Assembly: GCA_050944015.1 (NCBI GenBank)
Contig: JBMNQG010000019.1
Span: 1-29,684, forward strand
Source of the DNA: DUOX01 sp050944015
GTDB taxonomy: Bacteria > Bacillota > Clostridia > Oscillospirales > Oscillospiraceae
Length of the DNA: 29,684 nt
Reading direction: 5' to 3'
Shown: piece by piece, positions 13,178-20,386 of the stretch
Position numbering within the stretch: the first letter of the stretch is position 1
Layout of the letters: the number at the start of each line of letters is the position of its first letter
The notes under the pieces: generated by a model
Seen by the model: the letters and a program-made list of their open reading frames with translations, nothing else
What the model was told of the DNA's origin: nothing
Database searches by the model: none
Position numbers and translations under genes: made by a program

Positions 13178-14938
13178 ATGTCCGAAAACAAAAAAAACCC
13201 GGACCGGCTGAGTTTACGGCTGGACAGCCTAAACAGTCAGGATGTTATTCGTCTTGGAATTGCTGTCTGTGACGCCTTGGAAAGCGTTGGAAAGGACGGT
13301 TACCACGGCGGCATCAGGCCGGATAGTATATACATAGGACCAGGCAACGCTGTTTCACTGGGCCCGGTCTCCCACAGAAAGGCAAATGAGCTTGGCCCGG
13401 ACGAACTTGAATACGTATCTCCCGAGCTGTTCTGGAGCGGAGAAATGGCCCCCGCGGGAGACGTGTACTCCCTGGGATTGATATTATACGCCGGATTAAA
13501 CGGCGGCCGCCTTCCCTTTTTGCCCACCACCGGCGAAATATGGGCGTCCGACAGGGCCGAAGCTCTCCAGCGCCGCATGAAGGGCGAGGAAATTCCTCCC
13601 CTTGAGGGCGTGGATGCGGAGCTTGCCCAGGTGTTGCTCAGGGCACTTGCCTTCCACCCGGAGGAGCGCTGGCTGGACCCGGCCGAGTTCCGGGCTGCCC
13701 TCAGCGATTGCTCTCTGGGAATAGCGGCGACCCTGCCAGTTCCGCCCGACAGCCAGGCGGCCTTCGGCAAGCCCCCCAGTGAGCTTAGCACCGTGGAGCT
13801 TATGATGGCGGAAATAATAGGCATAGACCCAAACAAGCCTCAGCAGGACCAGGGCTCCGCCGCCGGCGAGCAGAAAACCCCGGAATCACCGGGGAAAAAA
13901 TCCCCGCCGGAATCCGGGTCCCCCAACCGGCAGAAAACCTCTCCCTCAAAAACCGAACCCGCTCCTCCTGAAAAGGAGGCTGCAACCCCGAAAAAAGAGG
14001 CCCCTTCCGCTGCTTTAACTCCCAAAGCTGATTCAAACGCCAAGACCGCCGCATTTGCCAAGCCTCCGGAGAAGGCGGTCAAGCGCCGGAGCCTCATTCT
14101 GGCCGCCGCAACCGCAATAGTCGTCGTTGCCGTAGCCCTGCTGATAATATTAAATCCCTGGGGCAAAGACGAAATAATCGAGCCTTCGCCCTCGCCGGCT
14201 GCAACAGAGGAACTTCCCCCGGCTGACGAGGCTTCCGTAATATCGCCGGGGCCTTCGGCTCCCGCAGTTCCTTCTCCCGCTCCTGAGCCCGCTTCCTCAC
14301 CCGCCCTGGAGCCTACCCCTTCGCCTACTCCGGCGCCGACGCCTGAGACCACACCTGCGCCCAGTCCTACTCCTGCCCCTACCCCTAAGCCGACTCCCGC
14401 GCCTACGCCCAAACCCACTCCCACACCTGCGCCAACTCCGGCACCGACACCGGCTCCAACTCCTAACCCTACGCCGGTCCCGACTCCCGTACCTACGCCC
14501 ACGCCCTCTCCCGAGCCTATACCCGAGAGCGGTTTCAAGCTGCTGGAATTGGGCGACAGCAGTTGGGAGCAGGCTTATCAAAAATGCCTTGAGATGGGCG
14601 GCACCCTCCCCATCATCAGGTCCCAGGAGGAACTGGACGCCCTTATAGCTGAAGCCGAAAAATCCGGCGCCAGTTTTGTCTGGTTGGGTGCAAAGCGCGA
14701 TGAAAACGGCAACTGGGTATGGGTAAACGGCGAGCCGGTGGAGTTTTTCCGCTGGGACGTTAACGAGCCCTCCGGCACCGACCTTGACGGCACCGAGGAA
14801 AACTATCTCATGCTCTGGAAGGTGAATTTCGACGGAAGAACCACGGGCTGGGCATATAACGACTGCAGGCAAAACCCTGCGGCGTACAAGCCCTCCCGGT
14901 TCAAAGGAAAGATAGCCGTCATCTGCCAGTTTTCATGA
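13178..14938 (+). CDS. Membrane pseudokinase with extracellular C-type-lectin-like domain
   Basis: The 586-residue product joins unlike parts. Residues about 20-178 resemble the C-lobe of a Hanks Ser/Thr kinase: YHGGIRPDSIYI stands where HRDLKPxN belongs, YVSPEL replaces APE, and DVYSLGLILY and HPEERW match later subdomains. The N-lobe with its ATP loop and Lys is absent and the catalytic HRD Asp is Gly45, so it is a pseudokinase. Next come a charged Pro-rich linker, one membrane segment (about 305-326, preceded by KRR, so the N terminus is inside), a Pro-Thr stalk (379-447) and a C-type-lectin-like domain (about 452-585: WLGAKRDENGNWVWVNG, NEPSG, YNDC, ICQF). Ligand binding outside could be relayed to the inner domain and to the regulator encoded upstream. 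Confidence 0.85.
   Translation: MSENKKNPDRLSLRLDSLNSQDVIRLGIAVCDALESVGKDGYHGGIRPDSIYIGPGNAVSLGPVSHRKANELGPDELEYVSPELFWSGEMAPAGDVYSLGLILYAGLNGGRLPFLPTTGEIWASDRAEALQRRMKGEEIPPLEGVDAELAQVLLRALAFHPEERWLDPAEFRAALSDCSLGIAATLPVPPDSQAAFGKPPSELSTVELMMAEIIGIDPNKPQQDQGSAAGEQKTPESPGKKSPPESGSPNRQKTSPSKTEPAPPEKEAATPKKEAPSAALTPKADSNAKTAAFAKPPEKAVKRRSLILAAATAIVVVAVALLIILNPWGKDEIIEPSPSPAATEELPPADEASVISPGPSAPAVPSPAPEPASSPALEPTPSPTPAPTPETTPAPSPTPAPTPKPTPAPTPKPTPTPAPTPAPTPAPTPNPTPVPTPVPTPTPSPEPIPESGFKLLELGDSSWEQAYQKCLEMGGTLPIIRSQEELDALIAEAEKSGASFVWLGAKRDENGNWVWVNGEPVEFFRWDVNEPSGTDLDGTEENYLMLWKVNFDGRTTGWAYNDCRQNPAAYKPSRFKGKIAVICQFS
14312..14518 (+). repeat. Pro-Thr repeat tract encoding the surface stalk
   Basis: About 69 residues of PTPxPTP-type repeats are encoded here. 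The DNA repeats CCN-ACN-CCN units, but the third codon positions vary freely, so the tract is conserved as protein rather than as a recent exact DNA expansion. It should form an extended rod lifting the lectin-like domain through the cell wall. Confidence 0.85.
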
Positions 14939-14960
14939 GTTTTCCCCTTTAAATAAAACA

Positions 14961-14990
14961 AAATCCCCGGATTATATCCGGGGATTTTTA
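14961..14990. terminator. Bidirectional terminator between the pseudokinase and the NTF2-like operon
   Basis: AAATCCCCGG (14961-14970) pairs with CCGGGGATTT across a seven-base loop, followed by a T run on the plus strand and an A/T run readable on the minus strand. It lies between two convergent genes and can serve both. Confidence 0.85.
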
Positions 14991-15005
14991 TTGCTTTGAC
15001 GCTTG

Positions 15006-15773
15006 CTATTTGTTCTGCTCCTCATAGATTCCCGTCAAAGTTGCATAGCTGTAGGTCTCGGAGAAAGTCCTGTAGGGCACGGGTATAAAGGGGCGCTCCT
15101 GGGGCACCTGGGTCGGGCTGAGCTCAAAGTGAAGGGGCCCGGGATGGGTGATGTCCATGCCGCCGCCCGGCGGTGGAGGCGCATCTTCGCCCTCGGGAGG
15201 CGCGGGCATGGGCGGGCGAGGGGCAAGGGGCCAGTTGGGGGCGTCCATCTCCCCGCTGATGTCGCAGCAGACCTTCAGGTTCAGGAACACCCAGCGCCCT
15301 TCCTCGTAAATGAAATCGACGCCGTAGCGCTCCCAAATCCACGTGCCCTCCTTCGCCTGCTGGGGATTGAGGGTGGAGAAAATGCAGCCTGGGGTATACC
15401 ACAGGCCCTTTGCGCTCTGGCCGTCCTCCGCCACCTCAATCACGGGGCTGACTGTGAAGTGCATGGCCTCCTCGCAGATAGCCCTGTAGTCGGGAACCTT
15501 TTCCTTATCCAAAACCTCGGGGTAAACCTTTGCAACCGCCTCAAAGACTTCCCGGGTGTTCTTTTCCTGGTTGTCGGCGTAGTTTTTGGTGTAATTAGCC
15601 CTGTTTCCCATCTGCCCGAAGTTGTGGGCCCAGGTAACGTCGTCCCGCTTGCTCCAGTACTGTTCTATCTCTTCGCGGTGTATGCCGGCAGCGTGGAGAT
15701 AAACATGGAGGGACATGAGCTTTTCGCATTCAACGGCAGCGTTGGCCCTGTGAATTCTCTCGGAGATTGTCAT
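15006..15773 (-). CDS. NTF2/SnoaL-like protein (third gene of the operon)
   Basis: The 255-residue protein is a divergent paralogue of the two upstream genes. Shared landmarks are KGLWYTPG, ERYGVDFIYEEGRWVF and a C-terminal PYRTFSETYSY. These fit the cone-shaped alpha+beta fold of SnoaL/NTF2-like enzymes and binding proteins, extended by a C-terminal arm. This copy has a distinctive Pro-rich insert (PLAPRPPMPAPPEGEDAPPPP) before the arm. No signal peptide is seen. Its ATG overlaps the stop of the preceding gene (ATGA), so translation is coupled. SnoaL-like proteins often catalyse cyclisation, hydration or isomerisation of polyketide- or steroid-like compounds; the real substrate is unknown. 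Confidence 0.75.
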   Translation of the reverse strand: MTISERIHRANAAVECEKLMSLHVYLHAAGIHREEIEQYWSKRDDVTWAHNFGQMGNRANYTKNYADNQEKNTREVFEAVAKVYPEVLDKEKVPDYRAICEEAMHFTVSPVIEVAEDGQSAKGLWYTPGCIFSTLNPQQAKEGTWIWERYGVDFIYEEGRWVFLNLKVCCDISGEMDAPNWPLAPRPPMPAPPEGEDAPPPPGGGMDITHPGPLHFELSPTQVPQERPFIPVPYRTFSETYSYATLTGIYEEQNK

Positions 15774-16540
15774 TTTTTCAGACCCCCTTCCAGGAACTTC
15801 TTAAAGTTGGGATTGCCTTCGGGGCCGTTGGATATGGCCTCGTCAAAGGTCTCATAGGGTTTGGGAAGAGCAGGATAGTGGTAGTAGTTATACCGTGAGG
15901 TATAGGCTTCAAAGTCGTATGTAAGCTCTATGTTGGTCTCCTCATCCTCGTCGTTAAGGTTAAACTCCGGCGGGTCCACAGGCTGTTCCTTCATCAGGTC
16001 GCCTGGTTTTATGACAAAATCCGTGCCGACAAACAGGTGCCAGATTTTCCATTCCCCGTCTTCCTTAATGAAATCGACGCCATAGCGCTCGTACATGTAC
16101 ATGGCGTCCACCCTGTCGGGATGGGCAACGGTGACCTGTCCGGGGGAATACCATACGCCCTGAGCCGTCTTCCCGTCGCCGGCAACCTCGATATAAGGCG
16201 TTGTGAGGGCGTGCATAAGCATGGAACCCACGCCGTAGTTTTCGGGAACATCCTCCAGCTCAGGGTACTTGGCCCTCATGGCCTGCAGGGACTTTTTCTG
16301 CATCAGCTTGTTGACTTCAGCGTAATTCCTGCGGATTAAATCCATTCCCACCTGATAGCCCCAGTTCTGGCCGAAGGAGGCGGTGGCCTGGTTTTCAGGT
16401 TTCTTTACCCAGATTTCGTCCAGTTCCCTCTCGTGCAGGCCGTATGCGTGGTAATAGGCATGGCGGCCCATAACGTTTTTAATCTGGTGTACGTCCCAAA
16501 CTCTTTGAATAATTTCAGCGTCCGTAAACTTCCTCATCAT
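15770..16540 (-). CDS. NTF2/SnoaL-like protein (second gene of the operon)
   Basis: The 256-residue protein shares with its neighbours the N-terminal helix pattern HQIKNVMGRHAYYHAYGLHE, the core strands AQGVWYSPG and ERYGVDFIKEDGEWKIWHLF, and the tail motif PKPYETFDEAIS. An acidic stretch, NLNDEDEETN, is unique to this copy. AGGAGG lies just upstream of two consecutive ATGs (16540 and 16537); the second has the better spacing, so the true protein may lack the first Met. It begins eight bases after the first gene of the operon. All three proteins may form a hetero-oligomer or act on successive intermediates; this is inference. Confidence 0.77.
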   Translation of the reverse strand: MMRKFTDAEIIQRVWDVHQIKNVMGRHAYYHAYGLHERELDEIWVKKPENQATASFGQNWGYQVGMDLIRRNYAEVNKLMQKKSLQAMRAKYPELEDVPENYGVGSMLMHALTTPYIEVAGDGKTAQGVWYSPGQVTVAHPDRVDAMYMYERYGVDFIKEDGEWKIWHLFVGTDFVIKPGDLMKEQPVDPPEFNLNDEDEETNIELTYDFEAYTSRYNYYHYPALPKPYETFDEAISNGPEGNPNFKKFLEGGLKK

Positions 16541-16548
16541 ATTCCCTC

Positions 16549-17277
16549 CTAAACGCCGTAGCTGAAGGTCTCATCAAAAGTCTCGTAGGGTTCCGGAACG
16601 GGCGGAAAAGGCTTAAGGGGCCGCTTTTCATGCCACAGCTCGTGAATCTTTACCTTCACACTGGGCTCGGGTATCTTGACGCCGGCAAGCATGCCGAAAA
16701 ACGGGTGGGGCTCCGCCTGGGGACAAGGCTCCGCCCAGCTTACGCCCATGGGGGTGTTGATGTCTTCCGCATATACCATGTGCCAGATTTTCCAGCCGTC
16801 TTCCTCCTTGATGAAATCCACACCCAGGCGCCCCCAGCTCATGCAGGTTTCCCATCCGGTGACGCCGAAATCCACCTCGCCGTCCATTACATACCAGATG
16901 CCCTTGGCGGTGCGCCTGTCCCCCGCCAGTTCGATAACCGGGGTGGTCAGGTTGTTTACATGAAGGGCTCCTACGCCGATGATGTCGTCCACGTTGCGGC
17001 TGCCCAGCTCTTCCCTGTAGTACATTTTGGCAAATTCCGCCCTGTGTATCGCCAAATCCCGCAGGCCCTGGAAATAGCCGGCAACAGCCTCATAGCCCTT
17101 ATAATATCCGTCGTTTATTCCGAAACAGGGGTCGTTTTTGCTCCACATCTCCTCAAAAACCTTCTGGTCCCGGACCAGGAGTTTGAAAAAAGCCCTGCGG
17201 CCCATGAGGTTTTCAATGGCGTGAATGTCTTCCCAGCGTTCCAATAGCTCCTCTGTGGTGTACTGTTTAACAGCCAT
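16549..17277 (-). CDS. NTF2/SnoaL-like protein (first gene of the operon)
   Basis: The 242-residue protein opens the three-gene minus-strand operon. Family landmarks are HAIENLMGRRAFFKL, KGIWYVMDGEVDFG, GRLGVDFIKEEDGWKIWHMV and the C-terminal PEPYETFDETFSYG. The ATG at 17277 is used because GGAGGAAAGCGC sits directly upstream; the frame extends a few codons further but only by overlapping that ribosome site. It is transcribed from the MerR-type promoter at 17346-17316. The pattern of three co-regulated, strongly diverged copies suggests specialised roles rather than dosage. Confidence 0.77.
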   Translation of the reverse strand: MAVKQYTTEELLERWEDIHAIENLMGRRAFFKLLVRDQKVFEEMWSKNDPCFGINDGYYKGYEAVAGYFQGLRDLAIHRAEFAKMYYREELGSRNVDDIIGVGALHVNNLTTPVIELAGDRRTAKGIWYVMDGEVDFGVTGWETCMSWGRLGVDFIKEEDGWKIWHMVYAEDINTPMGVSWAEPCPQAEPHPFFGMLAGVKIPEPSVKVKIHELWHEKRPLKPFPPVPEPYETFDETFSYGV

Positions 17278-17315
17278 GCGCTTTCCTCCAATCACAAATG
17301 TTGTGGACAGCTGTT

Positions 17316-17346
17316 ATTTTAATCCCTAAACTTAGGTGAGGGTCAA
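17316..17346 (-). promoter_or_regulatory. MerR-type promoter/operator of the NTF2-like operon
   Basis: On the minus strand, TTGACC (17346-17341) and TAAAAT (17321-17316) are separated by 19 bases, longer than the sigma-A optimum. The spacer holds an imperfect 19-bp dyad (17342-17324) with arms CCCTcAc and tTtAGGG and core CTAAG; seven of nine pairs are complementary. A long spacer with a dyad between -35 and -10 is the hallmark of promoters twisted open by MerR-family activators. No MerR gene is present in the window. Confidence 0.65.
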
Positions 17347-17431
17347 GCCCCCTCCTGCCAAATTTTAGGGAGAAGTTTTATGCACCTTGCCAGCTTCATG
17401 CGGCCAAAATCTTCAGTAAATTTTGGATTTA

Positions 17432-17460
17432 TTGAATTCCGGAAAGCCTGATGTTATAAT
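17432..17460 (+). promoter_or_regulatory. Promoter of rpoN
   Basis: TTGAAT (17432-17437), a 17-base spacer and a consensus TATAAT (17455-17460) lie 40 bases upstream of the GTG start. Confidence 0.75.
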
Positions 17461-17499
17461 ATCTAACAGTCAGTCTATTGAAACGGAGGTAATCCGGGT

Positions 17500-18858
17500 G
17501 TGGAACTGGAGCTAGAAATCAAACAAAGCCTCTCCCTGTCGCCTCAGCTCATTCAATCCATGGAAATGCTCCAGATGAGCGCCCAGGAGCTGGCTGAATA
17601 CATAAGTGAAACACTTCAGGAAAATCCCGTTTTGGAGACGGACGAGCGGAGTGATTCAAGCGAGGAGTTTACTCTCATAAGCCGGCAATTGGACTGGCTG
17701 GAGGACAGCGACCCACAAAACTACTGGTACCACCAGCAGGACGCCAGGGACATGGACCCGCTGACCAACGTTGCGGAGGAGTCTCCCGAGGAGGAAAGCC
17801 TGTACTACCATCTCCTGTTCCAGCTTGACACCTCTAAGCTGCCTCCTGCGGTGGCCAAGGCCGCCGTATATATAATCGGCAGCCTGGACGACAACGGCTA
17901 TCTTGTGGAGAGCGTTCCCACCATCGCGAGGGAACTGGGCTATACGGAAAAAGAGGTATCCCACGCCTTAAGGGAGGTGCAGGCCCTGGACCCGCCGGGA
18001 ATTGCCGCCTGCAGCCTCTCCGAATGCCTCTGCATCCAGCTGCGGCGCATGGGGGAGACGGGGCTGCCCTATCAAATAGCCGCGGAGTTTCTGGACGAGG
18101 TGGGGAAAAACCACTACAACTACATAGCCCGCAAGCTGAAGGTTTCTGAAAGGGAGGTGCGGCTGGCCTGCCGCGTTATCCGCTCCCTGGACCCCAGACC
18201 CGGGGCGGCATTTTCTCCTCCTGAAAAGCCGGAATACATCATACCCGACTTAACGGTTATGGATTACCCGGACCATATGGAGCCGGTCCTAAACAGCAGT
18301 TTTATCCCCTCCCTCCGCATCAGCTCCTATTACAGGAAGCTCATGCGCGAAACGGATGACCCGAAGGTAAAGGAATACCTGTCCGGCAAGCTGGAGGAAG
18401 CCCGTTGGGTGGTGCGGAGCATAGAAAAGCGGCAAAGCACCCTCCTGGCCTGCGCCAGAATAATCCTTGAAAAGCAGGCGGATTTCTTCCGCAAGGGCCC
18501 CGGGCATCTGCGCCCCCTGTCCCTGGCGGATATTGCCGACGCCCTGGGAGTGCACCCTTCCACCGTCAGCCGGGCGATACGGGGCAAATACCTTCAATGC
18601 TCCCACGGGGTATACCCCCTCAGCAGCTTTTTCTCCCGGGCGCTGGGCGAGGACAGCATGGAAGGCGCCTCTCCCGATGAGGCCAAGGCCCTTATTCGGG
18701 AGCTTATCCAGGAGGAAAACAAGAAAAAACCCCTTTCCGACCAAAAAATCTGCGAGCTCATGGAGGCAAAGGGCATATCCCTTTCCCGCCGCACCGTGGC
18801 AAAATACAGAAGTGAGCTGGGAATTCCCTCCGCTTCCGGCAGAAAAGAAATTAATTAG
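17500..18858 (+). CDS. rpoN: RNA polymerase sigma-54 factor
   Basis: The 452-residue protein has the three regions of sigma-54. Region I begins ELEIKQSLSLSPQLIQSMEML and blocks open-complex formation until an AAA+ activator acts. The core-binding domain covers about residues 90-290. The DNA-binding domain has a helix-turn-helix (LADIADALGVHPSTVSRAIR) and the RpoN box SRRTVAKYR near residues 429-437, one change from the usual ARRTVAKYR. The start is GTG, 9 bases after GGAGGT; no upstream ATG fits. It is monocistronic, with its own promoter and terminator. No bacterial enhancer-binding activator is encoded nearby, and no convincing -24/-12 promoter was found in the window. Confidence 0.96.
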   Translation: MELELEIKQSLSLSPQLIQSMEMLQMSAQELAEYISETLQENPVLETDERSDSSEEFTLISRQLDWLEDSDPQNYWYHQQDARDMDPLTNVAEESPEEESLYYHLLFQLDTSKLPPAVAKAAVYIIGSLDDNGYLVESVPTIARELGYTEKEVSHALREVQALDPPGIAACSLSECLCIQLRRMGETGLPYQIAAEFLDEVGKNHYNYIARKLKVSEREVRLACRVIRSLDPRPGAAFSPPEKPEYIIPDLTVMDYPDHMEPVLNSSFIPSLRISSYYRKLMRETDDPKVKEYLSGKLEEARWVVRSIEKRQSTLLACARIILEKQADFFRKGPGHLRPLSLADIADALGVHPSTVSRAIRGKYLQCSHGVYPLSSFFSRALGEDSMEGASPDEAKALIRELIQEENKKKPLSDQKICELMEAKGISLSRRTVAKYRSELGIPSASGRKEIN

Positions 18859-18870
18859 GAATAATCAATA

Positions 18871-18919
18871 CGCGCTGCCGCAAAGCATAATATTGCGGCG
18901 GCGCGTTATTTTTGTTTTT
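18871..18919 (+). terminator. Rho-independent terminator of rpoN
   Basis: A 13-bp stem with one T-G pair, CGCGCTGCCGCAA (18871-18883) with TTGCGGCGGCGCG (18893-18905), is followed by the T-rich tail TTATTTTTGTTTTT. It ends rpoN transcription 12 bases after the stop. Confidence 0.92.
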
Positions 18920-19010
18920 GCCTGTTTGGGGTTTTTCAGGCACTGTCATATTCCATATTTTACATTTTTTATAGAAAAAACCTTCCAAAATGCTCCAATA
19001 AAAAAATGCC

Positions 19011-19040
19011 TGAATATGCAAATAAATCTGGCAAATACTA
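19011..19040 (+). promoter_or_regulatory. Sigma-G/F-like promoter of spoVT
   Basis: TGAATA (19011-19016) and AATACTA (19034-19040) are spaced by 17 bases. This fits the forespore consensus TGAATA-N17/18-CATACTA in all but one base of the -10. SpoVT is transcribed by sigma-G in Bacillus subtilis, so both sequence and gene identity agree. Confidence 0.7.
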
Positions 19041-19079
19041 TTTTCACCCGGAATATTATTTTACAGGAGGATTTCATAT

Positions 19080-19622
19080 ATGAAAGCTACAGGTATTGTA
19101 CGCCGCATTGACGACCTGGGCAGAGTGGTTATTCCAAAAGAGATTCGCCGCACCATGCGAATTAGGGAAGGTGACCCTCTCGAAATATATACCGAAAAAG
19201 ACGGAGAAGTTATCTTCAAGAAGTATTCCCCGTTGGGGGAACTGTCCGATTTTGCAAACCAGATCTGCGAGTCCATGAACAAGACCACAGACAGCATAAC
19301 CGTTGTCTGCGACCGGGACAGCATTATATCCGTGGCGGGGACAAACCGCCGGGAGCTTTTGGACAAGCGCATCAGCCCGGACCTGGAGCAGATTATGGAG
19401 GCACGCCGCATATACCGTCTGGAGCAGGGCACAAGCAGCATTCCCATCGCCGAAGGGAACGAGAAATACTGCATCTCAGTTGCCGCTCCCATACTTTCGG
19501 AGGGCGACGTCCTAGGCTGCGTAATCTTCGCCTCTCCAAAGGGCAGTCCTCCCCCGGGAGAAATTGAGTTTAAGCTGGCTCAAACTGTCGCCACATTCCT
19601 GGGCAAGCAGATGGAAACCTGA
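19080..19622 (+). CDS. spoVT: Stage V sporulation protein T, AbrB-type forespore regulator
   Basis: This 180-residue regulator has an N-terminal swapped-hairpin AbrB DNA-binding domain (residues 1-50: ATGIVRRIDDLGRVVIPKEI, RRTMRIREGDPLEIY) and a C-terminal GAF-like domain (about 55-178). Both size and order match SpoVT of Bacillus, which tunes sigma-G genes in the forespore and controls spore coat and germination properties. AGGAGG stands nine bases before the ATG. The sigma-G-like promoter upstream supports the identification and is the best evidence that the organism forms spores. The gene is alone between two terminators. Confidence 0.95.
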   Translation: MKATGIVRRIDDLGRVVIPKEIRRTMRIREGDPLEIYTEKDGEVIFKKYSPLGELSDFANQICESMNKTTDSITVVCDRDSIISVAGTNRRELLDKRISPDLEQIMEARRIYRLEQGTSSIPIAEGNEKYCISVAAPILSEGDVLGCVIFASPKGSPPPGEIEFKLAQTVATFLGKQMET

Positions 19623-19636
19623 AAACGGCTGCAAAA

Positions 19637-19663
19637 AAGGCCGGTGCTATAAGCGCCGGCCTT
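19637..19663. terminator. Terminator between spoVT and hpf
   Basis: AAGGCCGGTGC (19637-19647) pairs with GCGCCGGCCTT (19653-19663) with one G-T pair and a five-base loop. A runs on its left and T-rich sequence on its right let it serve both convergent genes. Confidence 0.82.
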
Positions 19664-19677
19664 ATCTGTTACCTATA

Positions 19678-20232
19678 TTACATATCCGCTGAAGATATCA
19701 GTCCATAACCACCGTTTTTCCTGCGATAGACAACGGAAAAGGAGTCGTCTTCCTGGTTTTTAAAGGCGAAAAACTCGTGTTTTAAAAGGTTCATCTGCAG
19801 TATTGCCTCTTCCGGGCTCATGGGTTTGAAGGAGAACTTCTTTACCCGCACGATTTTGAATTCGTCGTTGTCTCCTTCCCCATCTACGACATCTTCAGTG
19901 ATTAACTGAGGCTTCGCGTCACGCTCAAAAACGCCTTCTCTAAGTCTCTTCTCCAGGCGCGCCTTGTTCTTGCGTATTTGCTGCTCGATAGCGGCACAGG
20001 CGGAATCAATGGAGGCGTACATATCGCTGGTGATCTCGCTGACCCTGTAGAACATGCCGTTATTGTGGAGAGTTACTTCTGCCCTATACCGGCCCCGTTC
20101 GGCGCTGAAGGTTACAAAGGCTTCCGTGGTCAGGTTCTTAAAGAAGCGGTTGAGCTTTCCGATTTTTTTTCTGGCGTAATCCTTAATATCGTCGGAAACC
20201 TGTATCCTCTTCTCCGTAAAGGTGAACTTCAT
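19678..20232 (-). CDS. hpf: Ribosome hibernation promoting factor, long form
   Basis: The 184-residue length marks the long HPF of Firmicutes, which dimerises 70S ribosomes into 100S particles in stationary phase. Residues 1-95 form the ribosome-binding beta-alpha fold (MKFTFTEKRIQVSDDIKDYA, KKIGKLNRFF). Residues about 125-184 are the C-terminal dimerisation domain (FKIVRVKKFSFKPMSPEEAI, FFAFKNQEDDSFSVVYRRKN, YGLI). A charged linker separates them. The ribosome site AAAGGAGTGAG precedes the ATG. It is expressed from its own promoter on the minus strand and converges with spoVT. Confidence 0.96.
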   Translation of the reverse strand: MKFTFTEKRIQVSDDIKDYARKKIGKLNRFFKNLTTEAFVTFSAERGRYRAEVTLHNNGMFYRVSEITSDMYASIDSACAAIEQQIRKNKARLEKRLREGVFERDAKPQLITEDVVDGEGDNDEFKIVRVKKFSFKPMSPEEAILQMNLLKHEFFAFKNQEDDSFSVVYRRKNGGYGLISSADM

Positions 20233-20310
20233 TCCCTCTCACTCCTTTGTGCAGATTTGTTCACGCCTGAACCTCTTTCTATCTCAGCAGAAAATATCTG
20301 CTTCGACTTT

Positions 20311-20339
20311 ATTATATAACAAGTATATGAGGAAATGAA
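20311..20339 (-). promoter_or_regulatory. Probable promoter of hpf
   Basis: On the minus strand a consensus TATAAT (20316-20311) has a weak TTCATT (20339-20334) 17 bases upstream. The leader of about 70 bases includes a small hairpin AGCAGA/TCTGCT (20286-20302). A stress-sigma promoter cannot be excluded. Confidence 0.45.
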
Positions 20340-20386
20340 GCATTAATTCCATTGCAGAAAAATAATGACAAAGTTTCCAGGATTAC

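Noticed and set aside
14312..14518. Possible CRISPR array or minisatellite because of the short repeated units
   Set aside because: Units are codon-based, in frame and imperfect, with no spacers; they encode a Pro-Thr stalk.
13840..14538. Minus-strand open frame encoding a Gly-Val repeat protein
   Set aside because: It is the reverse complement of the Pro-Thr stalk; the repeat arises from the plus-strand PTP codons and has no ribosome site or promoter.
15003..15857. Plus-strand 284-codon frame over the NTF2-like gene region
   Set aside because: No family resemblance and no ribosome site; the three minus-strand frames share conserved motifs and have good ribosome sites and overlaps.
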